DNA of 64,000 nucleotides from Lithodes maja (lineage: Eukaryota; Arthropoda; Malacostraca; Decapoda; Lithodidae): positions 1 to 64,000 of the forward strand of contig JBAKBP010010425.1 in NCBI GenBank assembly GCA_037953745.1, given 5' to 3'. Below the pieces are notes generated by a model. The model saw only the letters and a program-made list of their open reading frames with translations. It had not been told where the DNA came from and did not search any database. Position numbers and translations under genes: made by a program. Shown in pieces: positions 22,371-33,939 of the stretch (position 1 is its first letter; each line of letters opens with the position of its first letter).

Positions 22371-22452
22371 GTGTGTATGTGTGGGATATATATATATATA
22401 GAGAGAGAGAGTGAGTGTGTATGTGTGTATATGTGTGGGAGATATATATAAT

Positions 22453-22487
<35 letters not shown>

Positions 22488-22660
22488 CGAGATTGTGTGA
22501 GTAAGAGTGATTGAGGGCGACATAGTGGGAGAGAAGGGGGATGTGTGTGGAGGGGGGGGGGGCAGAGGGAGGGTTCGATAAGGGGTAGAAGGGGAGGAAA
22601 GAGAGGCAGAGAAGTAGTGTGTGTGTGTGTGTTCGTGTGTGTGTGTGTGTCTGTGTGTAT
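22371..22660. repeat. GT, TA, GA and G-rich microsatellites
   Basis: Successive runs of GT/TA/GA repeats, a poly-G stretch near 22551-22562 and a GT run at about 22618-22655. Predicted peptides here are artefacts of low complexity. Confidence 0.9.
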
Positions 22661-22689
22661 TTCTGAATTAACAAGGCGATACAAATGAA

Positions 22690-22779
22690 TTGGGGCTTTA
22701 ACGCATTCTGTATCGGCGACGTCTTTTTAATTTTATTCTAGCTATATTTAGACGATTTAGTGCAGTTTAAGAAGGATCT
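22690..22779. repeat. Dispersed repeat R1, left part (interrupted)
   Basis: Contains TTTAGACGATTTAGTGCAG followed by TTTAAGAAGGATCT. The repeat continues at 23440 after the RTE insertion. Uninterrupted relatives lie at 31719-31820 and 46240-46290. Confidence 0.75.
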
Positions 22780-23439
22780 CTATCTATCTATCTATTGCCT
22801 GACGCTGTGATCCCCGAAGGGGTGGCCACGAACGAACCACCCCCATGCACCTCTGTCCCCGGTCAGTCGACGCCCCTCCCCCCAACCAGCACCACCTTCG
22901 TTCATATACTTCCTCACTCCATCCTTCCACCTCTCTTTTGGTCTACTTCTCCCTCTCTGTCCCTCCACCTCGCTCTCGTACACCCTCTTAGTCATTCTCT
23001 CGCTTTCCATACGTTCCATATGGCCGAACCATCTCAAGTTGTTCCTTTTCACACTTTCCAGCACATCTACCTCCACACCACACCTCCTTCTTACTTCCTC
23101 ATTAGCCTGTCTATCCCTCCATGTAACTCCGCACGCACTTCTTAGGTAATTCATTTCCACTGCTCTCACTCTTGGTCTGAGTCTCTCAACCAACGTCCAT
23201 GCTTCGCTTCCGTAAGTCAGTGTCGGGATTACCACACTGTCATGCAAGGACTTCTTCACTTCCATACTGACCACCCTATTTCTTGTTACTGCTTTCAGCG
23301 TTCCTACAACCCTCTTCCCCTGTTGTACCCTCTCCCGCACTTCTTCATCCATAGTCCCATCTTTACTCAACACACTGCCCAGATACTTAAAAGAGTTGAC
23401 GATCTCCATAGCCTGACCGTTCAGCTTCACCTCACACTC
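22780..23439 (-). mobile_element. RTE-type LINE, copy 2 (short, with 10-bp target duplication)
   Basis: 660-bp 3' fragment of the same RTE family on the minus strand. It encodes only the C-terminal part (SFKYLGSVLSKDG to the end) and ends in a TCTA tail. It is flanked by AGAAGGATCT at 22770-22779 and 23440-23449, a perfect 10-bp target duplication. The flanks join to repeat R1, whose empty form is seen at 31719. A clean, recent, severely 5'-truncated insertion. Confidence 0.95.
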
Positions 23440-23690
23440 AGAAGGATCTGTGGTAGTAAAATGGGTACAGTGAGATTGTTTGAAGCCTGTTAATTACTGG
23501 AGGCCCTTTTTGAACTGAATACAATCTACTAAAGGTAGCTAGAACGAAGTTAAAAGGACGGCACCGGTACTGAGAGGGTTAACACGAAAGGTTGGGTTTG
23601 CGTTCTTTGTAATGGAAGACACATTTTCCACCAAATTCTGGTTATCATTAGACGATTTTGTGCATTAAATGGAGGATCTCTAGGTATTAA
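23440..23690. repeat. Dispersed repeat R1, right part, and a second R1 copy
   Basis: Begins with the right-hand target duplication and continues R1 (GAAGCCTGTTAATTACTGG and AGGCCCTTTTTGAA). A second, partial R1 copy follows at about 23640-23690, with TTAGACGATTTTGTGCA. No gene. Confidence 0.7.
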
Positions 23691-24169
23691 CCCTTAACTG
23701 GCAGCGCGCAACTTATGTTGTGTGAAATAAATATGGACTATGTGGCGGTTCACAACTTATGTCGAGCGCCATTTTCAGCATGTAATGTTGCTGAGAGAGA
23801 GAGCTGAGCGGTGGGACGAGCGTAGCAACGCTATGACCGGTCCCCACGACCACCGTGGTCATACTGAACTGTATTCTACTTTCCCCCTCCTTTCTCACTC
23901 GCTACACAGGGAATTATGTAAGGAAATTACCTTATTTCATGGTTTTTGCACTCGTGTTGCACGATCGTTGCAAGAGAACCAGTGGTCGTACAAGGATGGT
24001 TCGGGTGTCATTGGAAAGCTCTGTTTACGCCCTTTCAGGGATAGATACTTGTTTTACACTCTGGGTCTTATTTAGGCATGAAAATGATCACGTAAACAAC
24101 CCTATTTAGGGTAAAAAAAAAACGCTGGGCACTACGGTCAAATAGACCACCTAGCCCACTAAATAAGGG
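23691..24169. mobile_element. Candidate piggyBac-like MITE
   Basis: 479 bp bounded by TTAA on both sides (23687-23690 and 24170-24173), with CCCTTA at the left end and TAAGGG at the right end. TTAA duplication with CCCTT-type termini is characteristic of piggyBac transposons. There is no transposase frame, so it would be a non-autonomous copy. The terminal inverted repeat is short (6 bp beyond TTAA), so chance agreement is possible. Confidence 0.5.
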
Positions 24170-24194
24170 TTAAAGGCGTCAATAATAACTCCTT

Positions 24195-24710
24195 TAAGGG
24201 GAGGTCTTTAGTTTGTTCCCTAGACCTCCATCAAGCTTAAATTACACCCCCTTGAGTCCCTTTCAAGATAAATTTGTACATTTTTCGGTAGAAAAAATTC
24301 CGGCCAAAGGCCGGTTCCTCTTAAATTACAGGCTCGCTCTCGCTCGCCAGGATAAAATCGCCACCTGAATGGCACGAAAGGTCTTAATATGGGGGGAATG
24401 TTCTTAAAATCGCTAAACTAATGGGGCAAACTTTTAATAATATCAAAAGCAATGGGGCTAAACATGAGGGAGAAAGGGGTCAAGAAAAAAATCCCTCCAG
24501 TGGAAATCTCCCCTTAAGGGAAGGTTTTTATATTTATTTATTTATTTGTATTTATTTATGTATTTAGTTACCTCCATAGACTTCCAATAAGCCTTAGAAA
24601 TAATCCCCCATTCGAGATTTTTTTTTTTTTTTTTTTTTCAGTAGAACACATGCCAATTCCTCTTATATTGCCATCGCTCGCCAGGGGGAAAAAATCGACA
24701 CCTAAATGTT
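24195..24710. repeat. Diverged tandem pair of an unidentified repeat
   Basis: About 200 bp at 24195-24400 and again at 24510-24710. Shared landmarks in the same order are a CTTAAGGG-like start, TAGAC(C)TCCA, AAATTACACCCCC or AATAATCCCCC, GTAGAA, TTCCTCTTA, CGCTCGCCAGG and AAATCG. The second copy has gained a poly-T tract (24619-24638). Function unknown. Confidence 0.6.
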
Positions 24711-24965
24711 TTGAATGGGCGATATAGTTAGATAGGTTGGTAGGTTGAGAGAGATTCATGTTTGATTGATTGATTAATATATTTTCTGCATCATAAGAGC
24801 TTAAGATTACATCCTCGCATTCCATTACTAACTCTAACTCTCTCTCTCTGTCTCTCTCTCTCTCTCTCTCATTAGAATGAGCAGAAAAACCTCCAGCTAT
24901 AAATAAACCAATGTCTTAAAACAAAACTACACACACACACACACAATTAGCAAATTAGCAAAACA
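24711..24965. repeat. TC and AC microsatellites before CR1-A copy 2
   Basis: CT runs at about 24838-24872 and an AC run at about 24930-24947 that directly precedes the 5' end of the LINE. No gene. Confidence 0.8.
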
Positions 24966-27070
24966 TTTGCTAATGATAGATTAAAATCCTCACAAAATGA
25001 CGAAGAACGGGTGAAATTTGTAGAGCTACGACGCAAAGCCAAAAAGTTAATTAAGCAAAGTAAAAAGGACCCTAGAGTTACATATTGCGAATCAAAGTAA
25101 AACAAACCCGAAAGAATTCTATAGTTATATCAGAAAGAAAAAAGTAGTTACTTCAACTGTTGGACCGTTAGTCGATGAAAATGGAGAATACACCAAAGAC
25201 GAAGTACAAATGAGTAATGCCCTCAATACCTTCTTTGCATCAGTTTTTACAACAGAAGACCTCAGTGATATCCCTACACCATCGCCGATTCAGATTGATA
25301 ATTCAGATGTTCTAAGCAATATCATCGTTACAGAGAGAGAAGTGTTGAATTGTTTAGATAAACTCAAGGTAAATAAAACGCCTGGACCTGATACAATCTC
25401 GCCTAGAGTTCTAAAGGAAGCTAAGGATGAGCTCTCCAAACCACTGACATTACTATTCAATAAATCCTTGCAGTCTGGAACTATGCCTGATCAGTGGAAG
25501 ATAGCCAACGTAACACCGATATTAAAAAAAGGCAGCAAATCCCTACCCAGTAACTATCGTCCAATTAGCTTAACCTCAGTTGTATGTAAAATGCTAGAAA
25601 TGGTCATAAGAGACAGACTCGTAAATCACTTAGAGGAAAATAACATACTTAAAGATACTCAACACGGCTTTCGTAAAAAACGTTCCTGTTTAACAAACCT
25701 CTTAGACTTCTTCCACGATATCCTCAACCTCTACGATGAGAGTAAAGCTGTAGATATTATATACCTTGATTTTCAAAAGGCCTTTGACAAAGTTCCCCAC
25801 AAACGTTTACTGCTAAAACTAAAAGCGCATGGAATACAAGACGGTGTGTTGAAATGGATAGAAAATTGGCTCAGCGACAGAAAGCAAAGAGTAGTCATAA
25901 ACGGTAAGGCATCTAAATGGACCAATGCAAGTAGCGGGGTACCCCAGGGATCGGTACTAGGACCAATTCTCTTTCTAATTTACATCAACGACATAGATGA
26001 GGGTCTCACCTGTACAATCTCAAAATTTGCTGACGATACAAAAATTGCAAATAGCGTACTCTCAAAAGATAAAGTTGACGATATGCAACACAATCTAGAT
26101 AAATTGTCACATTGGGCCCAAATTTGGCAAATGAGTTTCAATGCGGATAAATGTAAAGTACTACATATCGGATACCTAAATGAGAAAGCAACCTATTCGA
26201 TGAATGGCACTCAGCTTAAGAATGTAAACAGAGAAACCGATCTGGGAGTAACAATATCGAGTAACCTAAAACCGAGTCAACAATGTTCAGAAGTTGTTAA
26301 GAAGGCAAACAAAATAATTGGCTTTATAGGCAGATCATTTGAGCATAAATCCAAAGACGTAATCCTAACCCTTTACAATTCCTTAGTCCGCCCTCTTCTG
26401 GAATACTGCGTTCAATGCTGGTGCCCTTATTACCAAAAAGACATAAACAAGCTAGAACGAGTTCAACGTAGAGTTACCAAAATGATACCTAGCCTAAAGA
26501 ACAAACCATACGAAGAGCGTCTTAGAGAATTAAATCTATTTCCTTTAACCCAGCGCAGATTAAGAGGTGACTTAATTCAAGTGTTCAAAATCATCAAAGG
26601 CATCGACAATATGAACTGTAGTAAGTACTTCACTATCGACCAATCTAATTACACGCGGGGAAACGGTTGCAAAATTATTGGTAAATCTTTTAACTCACAC
26701 GAATCTAAGAATTTCTTCTTCAATCGAGTTGTCAACTTGTGGAATGGGCTTCCCCGAGACGTTATAGACTGCAGCACCGTTGATTCATTTAAATTCCGCC
26801 TAGCCAAATATCTCGCATCAAACCCGCGACTGACTGCGTTTGTAAATGAATAACTTTATTTTATCCTCCCCTCAGTTACTAACCCATATGTCCCCTACTA
26901 ACTTCCTAGTCCGTGGCAGGGCAGTAGTTCCCTTTCCAATGTTCCCTTACCCACTCTAAACCACTGTTTGGACACTTGATCCTCAGTGTTTTGGAGGACA
27001 AGCAGCCTAGAAGGGTCACTAGATCTGTTGTTGCTTGATTTCCTTTGTACTCCTTTGTACTCCTTTGTAC
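24966..27070 (+). mobile_element. CR1-type LINE, family A, copy 2 (5'-truncated)
   Basis: About 2.1 kb beginning in the linker between endonuclease and reverse transcriptase. It ends in three tandem copies of TCCTTTGTAC (27041-27070), the element's terminal short repeat. It is flanked on the left by an AC microsatellite and on the right by a TA microsatellite. It lacks one arm of the 3' UTR hairpin present in copies 1, 3 and 4. Confidence 0.93.
25210..26853 (+). pseudogene. CR1-A reverse transcriptase, complete domain in a truncated element
   Basis: 547 codons, unbroken. The first ATG in the frame is an internal Met of the full ORF2, not a native start. Motifs: KTPGPD, NYRPISLTS, GFRKKRS, YLDFQKAFDKVPH, GVPQGSVLGP, SKFADDTK (catalytic Asp pair intact), and the thumb/connection region to the natural stop at 26851-26853. 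Upstream, an extra G near 25070 shifts the linker out of frame, and the endonuclease is missing. It is the best-preserved reverse transcriptase of this family in the window and the reference for the frameshifts in the other copies. Confidence 0.92.
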
Positions 27071-27087
27071 TCTTTCAATCAACTTAT

Positions 27088-27112
27088 CTAATTTTGTATA
27101 TACAGTATATAC

Positions 27113-27169
<57 letters not shown>

Positions 27170-27199
27170 TGTATATATATTAGATATACATGTGCAGTA

Positions 27200-27272
<73 letters not shown>

Positions 27273-27300
27273 CCGGTATATATATATATATACACACAGT
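27088..27300. repeat. TA microsatellite blocks
   Basis: Two long TA tracts with short interruptions, including a self-complementary ACCGGT core near 27273. Very likely to form hairpins. Confidence 0.95.
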
Positions 27301-27496
27301 ATATACGCACACACACAACACCAACTACACCCCCCTCCCCACCACCACCTTTACCAATGTCCCCCCAATTAATGTGTAAAAATTACAATGCCTGGTGACA
27401 AGTTAAAAGTAAAAGACCACCATCAAGAAATTAGTGTACTCGTGGTGAAGATGGAAAAATTATCTCCGAAAAACGCCAAAGTTATCTGGTAAGAGT

Positions 27497-27499
<3 letters not shown>

Positions 27500-27567
<68 letters not shown>

Positions 27568-27593
27568 ATAATAATAATAATAATAATAAACTG
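27500..27593. repeat. TG run followed by TAA run
   Basis: About 30 TG units followed directly by about ten TAA units. Confidence 0.95.
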
Positions 27594-28104
27594 TTTATTA
27601 AAGAATAATTCCTAGGGGGCTAGGAATCCTCCTCCCCTTGTATAATTCTCCTACTCGACGAGACAGAGAAATGGGCGAGAGAACGCGAAAGTGGTCCTGG
27701 ACCCTGAGAATAAGAAATTTAAATGTTGTTTCTGTTCGGGCTCTGTCTCGTGTCGGCCACCCCCAGCAATGGGGTTTGTGCCTGAGTATATACATACATA
27801 CATACATACATACATTAAAGAATGGCAGCCTCATGAGCTGAAAATACACATTTTACAATTTAGTGGATGAACATGAGATGTACAGATATGAGGATGGTAA
27901 GCTTAGTTTACAAACAAAATAAATAAATACAATAATGATGCATGTGCAGAATACAAATTATCATAAAATAACCATGAGAGTAAGTGATATACAGTACATA
28001 ATATACACTTTTATTTACTTACTCATATACAGAACAACACAAACGCTCACGTATGCACACAAACATACATACATACAGAAACTGTTTTGGTATGGTTAGG
28101 GTAA
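27594..28104. other. Anonymous non-coding DNA
   Basis: No supported gene. A short CATA run (about 27789-27816) is present. Confidence 0.5.
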
Positions 28105-28150
28105 AGAAGAGGGTGCAGGTACTACAATGGGAGGTTAATCCTCGGTAGTG

Positions 28151-28200
<50 letters not shown>

Positions 28201-28398
28201 TGTGACAGAAGGCGAAATATGGAAGAGGTGCAGGTGCAGATGGAAGGGTGCAGGTACTACAATGGGAGGTTAAACCTCGGAGGGTAGGTGTGTGTGTGTG
28301 TGTGTATGTGTGTGTGTGTGTGTGACAGAAGGCGAAATATGGAAGAGGTGCAGGTGCAGATGGAAGGGTGCAGGTACTACAATGGGAGGTTAATCCTC

Positions 28399-28461
<63 letters not shown>

Positions 28462-28480
28462 CAGAAGGCGAAATATGGAA
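28105..28480. repeat. Compound minisatellite with embedded TG microsatellites
   Basis: Three tandem units starting at about 28119, 28246 and 28366. Each starts GGGTGCAGGTACTACAATGG, passes through a TG tract of different length and ends ACAGAAGGCGAAATATGGAAG. The unique parts are nearly identical while the TG tracts vary, so both unit and tract number are changing. Confidence 0.85.
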
Positions 28481-29048
28481 GAGCTGGGCGTTCTATTGTT
28501 AAGGGTGGAAATACATGGATGAAGATACGCGAACACTTAATAATAGATAATGCTTATGCATAGATTTATAATCAGAAGTTGCGCTAGTGAGCAATATGTT
28601 CTCGCTCATATGTACGTATACTTACATACATATGTGCATATGACCATATAAATACACGTACAGTACATATATATATTATATACCTTATATTCTCAACCGG
28701 GCTCGAACCATTGACAGCACATACACACAGACATACATATACATAAATATATGCACATTACATGCTTGTATGCTCTTCTCTTATCCTACCTGATACTCTC
28801 AGCCGGGCTCGAACCACAAACAGTATACACTATAGACACATATATATATATATATACATAAATAACGCATACATACATACACATATACGCACATACACAT
28901 ATACTGCACATACATATATACATATATACACATATACATAAACAAACTCAAGCAAATACATACATAAATTATATTCTAATACACACACGCACACACACTT
29001 ATGCATATATTATTAAAGGTGGGCGCGTATATATGGTGTGACAGGCCG
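28481..29048. other. Non-coding DNA with two tRNA B-box-like motifs
   Basis: Mostly ATAC/TA-rich. On the minus strand GGTTCGAGCCC, a match to the RNA polymerase III B box, occurs at about 28699-28709 and 28804-28814 inside a shared 20-bp segment. No A box or tRNA fold accompanies them, so these may be fragments of SINEs. Confidence 0.4.
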
Positions 29049-31166
29049 TTAATACACATTATTAATAATATTAACAATGGTTGGGATAGGACTATTTTTA
29101 TATCTGTCAGTTCTTGCTCTTATTGGTTGGAGTGTGTTGAAATGACGAGCTGCACGTGTAGGTCTAGGGGCGTCTGGTGGAAGTAAGTTTCTGTGTCGTG
29201 GGTGAACAAGCAGCTTAGATGCAAACTGTTTGAGTGTGTTGTAGTGGTGGGTTGAGAGTGCAGGTATGCTAAGGGTGGTGAGAGCTTCCTCGTACCCTGG
29301 ATATGTGCCACCCAGGATGATCCTGCATGCCCTCCTCTGAACTCTCTCCAGTTGACGTTGTTGTGTTAGGGTTAGAGAGGAGGACCAGGCGGGAGAGGCG
29401 TAGGTGAGCTTAGGGAGTATGAAGGTGTTATATATACTCTTCAGCTCATTCTCCGGCGCCCCCAGGGATCTCAACCGCCTTAGCATAAACAACTTGTAAG
29501 TGGCGGTCCTGACTGTGGTAGTTACATGTTTCTTCCAGTTCAGTTTGTTGTCCACAGTGATTCCGAGGAGTTTGGTGGACTCAACAAGCTGAAGGGGATG
29601 AGGACCAATTGTGACAGTGGGTGGAGGAAGGTCGGTAACGGAAGTGTTGATGTGCATGACCACTGTCTTGTCATGATTGATAGTCACATGATTGTCTGTG
29701 GTCCATGCTTGAAGACGGTCGAGGATGTCTTGTAGGGGGTCATAGTTAGGGGAGGTGTTATCGACAGTAATGCCGACTGTCGAGTCGTCCACGTACTTCC
29801 AGTGGAATGGGGTGTCCTTTAGGGCATCATTAATCAAGATGAGGAACAATAGAGGCCCCATCTTTGTGCCCTGTGGGACTCCACATGTGATGTCTAGGAA
29901 GGTGGAGATGAAGCCTTGGTATCGCACTGCTTGTCGTCTGTCACTAAGGAAGTCGGTCAACCACGCAACCAGGGTAGGATGTAGCCCCAACTTTATGGCT
30001 TTGTTGATGATGATGGTGTGGTCAACAAGGTCAAATGCTTTCCTGAAGTCAATAAAGGCAAGGGCGAGGGAAGTCTTTCTCTTCTCAAGATTTGTGTAAA
30101 TATAATCTAGGAAGCTAATAAGACAGTGAGTGGTGGAGGAGGTTTTTACGTTGCCAAACTGTTGGGGATCTATCAAGTGACGGATTTGTGAGTAAGCCCA
30201 GGTGAATACAAAGTCCTCACAGATTAGACTAGGGATGGGCGTAATGGCAATTGGTCTGAGTTCATTAAGAGAATGTGGGGAGGGGGTTTTGGGGATTGGA
30301 GTGACGTATGAAGTTTTCCAGTCTGCAGGGCATTTACTTTGCCTTAAGGAGGCATTAATTATCGAGCAAAGGGGGGTGGCAAATTCCACCGAAAATTCTT
30401 TGTATATTTTCATGGGTAGGTCTACTGGGGTTGTTGATCTTTTTTATTTGAAACTGGAGAGCTTTTTGGCCACTTCAAATTCTTGAACAGTTACTGGGGG
30501 GGAAGGGGATGGGAGGAAGGCAGGGAGGTTGGTGCGGTCTAGTTTGGGGAGGGTTTGGCAGATGGTAGAGAAGTGATTATTTATCAGTTCAGGTGCATCT
30601 ACAAGAGGGACATGGGAAACACAGGGGATCGAAGGAGTCCCACTACTTAAGCCACAAAGATTCTTAATTTTAGAGTACCACTGACTGATATTGGTTTGTT
30701 TTAAATGATGAATCTTTGTAGGGTAGTAGGACTTCTTCGCCCAACGGATTTCCCTTATCACAATGTTGCGTAGGTCCTTGTAGCGATTGTTGTCCATGTA
30801 GAAGGCCTTGTTCCGATTCTGCATCAGTCTCTTGATCCGAGGAGTAATCCATGGGACGTCAGAGGGGTGCATTTTGGTCCTCTTGGTGGGGAAGAAGTGG
30901 TGGTAGGCTTCGGTGGTGGTAGATACAAAGTTGTCCCATTTGGCATTAACATCTTCTTCAGTGAGAACCTCCGTCCACGGGTAATGAACCAACCACTGCC
31001 CGAACCCCCGCATTGCAGAGTCTGGCGTTGGTCGGTAGGTCCGGATGACGGGGGTCTGTTGATGGGAGGTGGTAGGGGCAGGTGACCAGAACACAGAGAG
31101 ATGAGTGCTGCGTCCCACAGGAGGTAAAGGTTCAGGTGGGAGGTACTGCTCATCCATGTCTGTCAA
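29049..31166 (-). pseudogene. LINE linker and reverse transcriptase with one in-frame stop
   Basis: Two stretches in the same frame, 31166-30444 and 30440-29049, are separated only by TAA at 30441-30443. Motifs in order: RSTHLSVFW (endonuclease end), WITPRIKRLMQNRNKAF (linker), LNELRPIAITPI, IDFRKAFDLVDH, CGVPQGTKMGPLLFLI, WKYVDDSTVG (catalytic Asp pair), KLLGITVDNKLNWKKH and LERVQRRACRIILG. Apart from the stop and 5' truncation the protein looks intact. It would reverse transcribe its own RNA at a nicked target. Confidence 0.88.
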
Positions 31167-31190
31167 AATAAGGTCAAGAGTGTTGTGGTT
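29049..31190 (-). mobile_element. LINE of the Jockey/CR1 supergroup, clade uncertain (5'-truncated)
   Basis: Minus-strand LINE beginning in the very end of the endonuclease (LPPVGRSTHLSV, where SDH would be expected) and running through the linker and a full reverse transcriptase. The 5' edge lies against a GT microsatellite at about 31190. Only one in-frame stop disrupts the frame. I do not assign the clade. Confidence 0.88.
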
Positions 31191-31657
31191 GTGGGTGTGT
31201 GGGTGTGTGGGTGTGTGTGTGCGTGTGTTTATATCATGTGTTTGTGTATAGATCTACAGTATATGTGTATGTGTGCGTTCATATGTTTGTAAGTGTGTAT
31301 GGGTGGATCTGTGTGTGTGTGTATATGTGTATGTGTTTGTTTACATATGTGCGTTTGTGTGTATTATATGTGTTTTGTTATTGATGTGGATCTATGTGTG
31401 TATGTATGTGTTCGAGCGAGTGTGTGTATTTATGCATTTCCTGTTTATAAGCCGGAAATGGATTTGAATAAATTATATGAAAAGTTCCCAGTCACCAAGT
31501 CCAACTTTCTCTCTCACACTCTCTAACTCTAACTCTCTCTCTCTCTCTCTCTCTCTGTCTCGTTATTTTTGCCCCCACTTTAGCGTACCTCGTATCTCTC
31601 TCTCTCACTCCGCATGCATTTCGCTTTAATTTTCACACTTAGCCCGTCTGACTTGTG

Positions 31658-31710
<53 letters not shown>

Positions 31711-31718
31711 GTTCTTAC
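31191..31718. repeat. GT and TC microsatellites
   Basis: Irregular GT-rich DNA (31191-31430) followed by CT runs (about 31511-31558 and 31664-31707). Predicted Cys/Val-rich frames here are low-complexity artefacts. Confidence 0.88.
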
Positions 31719-31820
31719 TATATTTAGACTATTTTCAGCAGTTTAAGAAGGATCTATGGTTGTAAAAAGGGTTAAGGTAGATAGTTCGAAGCATGTTAAT
31801 AGTGGAGGCCCTTTTTAAGC
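31719..31820. repeat. Dispersed repeat R1, uninterrupted copy
   Basis: Reads straight through TTTAAGAAGGATCTATGG to GTTAATAGTGGAGGCCCTTT. It therefore shows the pre-insertion arrangement of the copy split by the RTE at 22780-23439. Confidence 0.78.
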
Positions 31821-32031
31821 TTTCTCTCTCTCTCTCATATATCTTTGCGAACTACACATAGAAACAGTGAGGGAAGCCAGACAAATGAAACAGGAGTTCC
31901 AGCAACTCACCACACTTGAAATCTGGAGTTAGCGGACCTTTGTGACGTCCCATCTGAGGTAGTAATCTGTGGTAAAGTGTTCAGAGGGCTAGTGAATTCC
32001 TGTGGATGATACAACAGCCATGGTTGCGTGT

Positions 32032-32090
<59 letters not shown>

Positions 32091-32228
32091 TACAGAAGGA
32101 AGGAAGATTGATAAAAGTAATAATAGCCATGACAGGAAACGTTATTAAATCAAGAATGAGAAAGAAACTCAAGAAAAAAAAAGAGATGCAAAGAAAGATA
32201 TTTTAATAGAGAGGAAGGGAAGGAATAA

Positions 32229-32274
<46 letters not shown>

Positions 32275-32479
32275 AGCAAAATACAATAAAAAACGTAAAA
32301 AATATAACTGCAAGAGGATCAGAAAAAAGGTAAAAAAGAACAGAGTCCCTGTGTGTGTGAGAGAGAGAGAGAGAGAAAAAAAAAGAAAAAAAAGAAAGAA
32401 AGAGAGAGAGAGAGATTGAGAGGGGGGGGGAAGAGAAAGGGGGAGTAAAGACAGATTCATAGATAGAAAGGTATTTGAG

Positions 32480-32510
<31 letters not shown>

Positions 32511-32540
32511 GAAGGCATAATAAAGAAGAGAGGGAGATTA

Positions 32541-32586
<46 letters not shown>

Positions 32587-32814
32587 GAAGGCATAATAAA
32601 GAAGAGGGAGATTAAGTGAGAGAGAGAGAGAGAGAGAGAGGCAAGATGGGATATTAAAGAAGAGAGAGAGAGAGAGAGAGGAAAGAAGGCATAATAAAGA
32701 AGGATGATGTAAGGGACGGAATCACCATAACAATGCTCAGGCAGAGAGAGAGTGAGTGAGAGTGAGAGTATGTGCGTGAGTGTGAGAAGGAGTGTGTGTA
32801 TGTTAGAGAGAGAG

Positions 32815-32869
<55 letters not shown>

Positions 32870-33552
32870 TCAAAATAAATATTGAAATAATAGTAAGAAA
32901 ACGAAAAGAAAATTAGGCCCAACTAAGATAAATGAAGTAACGAAGGGGACAGCACACAGAAAATGGCAAATTATATCGATAACATAAACACAATTGTAAG
33001 AAACTTGATTTAAAGAAACTAGAGGATAAACTAGATAAATCAGAATGGAAGGAACAGAAACGCCGTAGGAAGGACAAAAAATGCGAAAACTGAAAAGAAA
33101 ATTAAAGAAGTAATATACAAAATATAAACAGCTGAAGTGGAAATAGTACAAAGACAAAACAAAACATTCAGCGATACCAAAACAAAAAATACGTTACCAA
33201 ATAAAGAAAGCGTGAGAAAATAGGAGAAGAACAACAAAGAAAATATGACAAAATTAAACAAAAAAAATTGTAGCGATAGCAAATAAAGAAAAGTAAAAAA
33301 TACAAGAAAAATAAAAAGTACGACAGAGAGGAGAATAAGAAACACAAACAATATGTAGCGAAACCAGAGAACAACATACATAAGAAAATATATGAAAAGG
33401 GAGAAACATATGATACAGAAGAGAATAAGAAAGAAAACAAAACGGAACTACACAGTGATACCAAATAAAAGCATAAGAGCAAAAAAAAAAGGCCAGAAAA
33501 AAAAGAAAAAAAAAAGAAAAAGCCAGCCAGCCAGCGTGAGTTGCGGAAATAT
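31821..33552. repeat. GA- and GT-rich low-complexity tract
   Basis: Long GA runs (32035-32089, 32232-32271 and several more to 32695), a GT run (32818-32868) and A-rich purine DNA. Motifs such as GGAAAGAAGGCATAATAAAGAAG recur at about 32507, 32581 and 32680, so part is a longer tandem repeat. No gene. Confidence 0.85.
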
Positions 33553-33714
33553 CAATGGAAAGAATGTATATATAAAGGGGACAATGGGGGGAGAGAGAGA
33601 GAGAGAGAGAAAAGGGGGGGGGGGATTTAGAGAGGGTAGGGAAAGGATGTACTGTATGTAAAGGGACAATGGGGAGAGATGAAGGAGAGAGTGTGTGTAT
33701 GATAGGGAGTACAA
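33553..33714. repeat. Purine-rich minisatellite, left of CR1-A copy 3
   Basis: Units with GGGTAGGGAAAGGATGTA, then AAAGGGACAATGGGGAGAG and a GT stretch. The same unit resumes at 37158-37380 beyond the LINE. Confidence 0.8.
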
Positions 33715-33860
33715 AGTACAAAGGAGTACAAAGTACAAAGGAAATCAAGCAACAACAGATCTAGTGACCCTTCTAGGCTGCTTGTCCTCCAAAACACTGA
33801 GGATCAAGTGTCCAAACAGTGGTTTAGAGTGGGTAAGGGAACATTGGAAAGGGAACTACT

Positions 33861-33884
33861 GCCCTGCCACTAACGTGGCAGGAC
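33861..33884 (-). other. 3' UTR hairpin of CR1-A copy 3
   Basis: Same 10-bp-arm hairpin as at 4258-4281, with one change that gives a U-G wobble on the RNA (minus) strand. Confidence 0.65.
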
Positions 33885-33939
33885 TAGGAAGTTAGTAGGG
33901 TACATATGGGTTAGTAACTGAGGGGAGGATAAAATAAAG

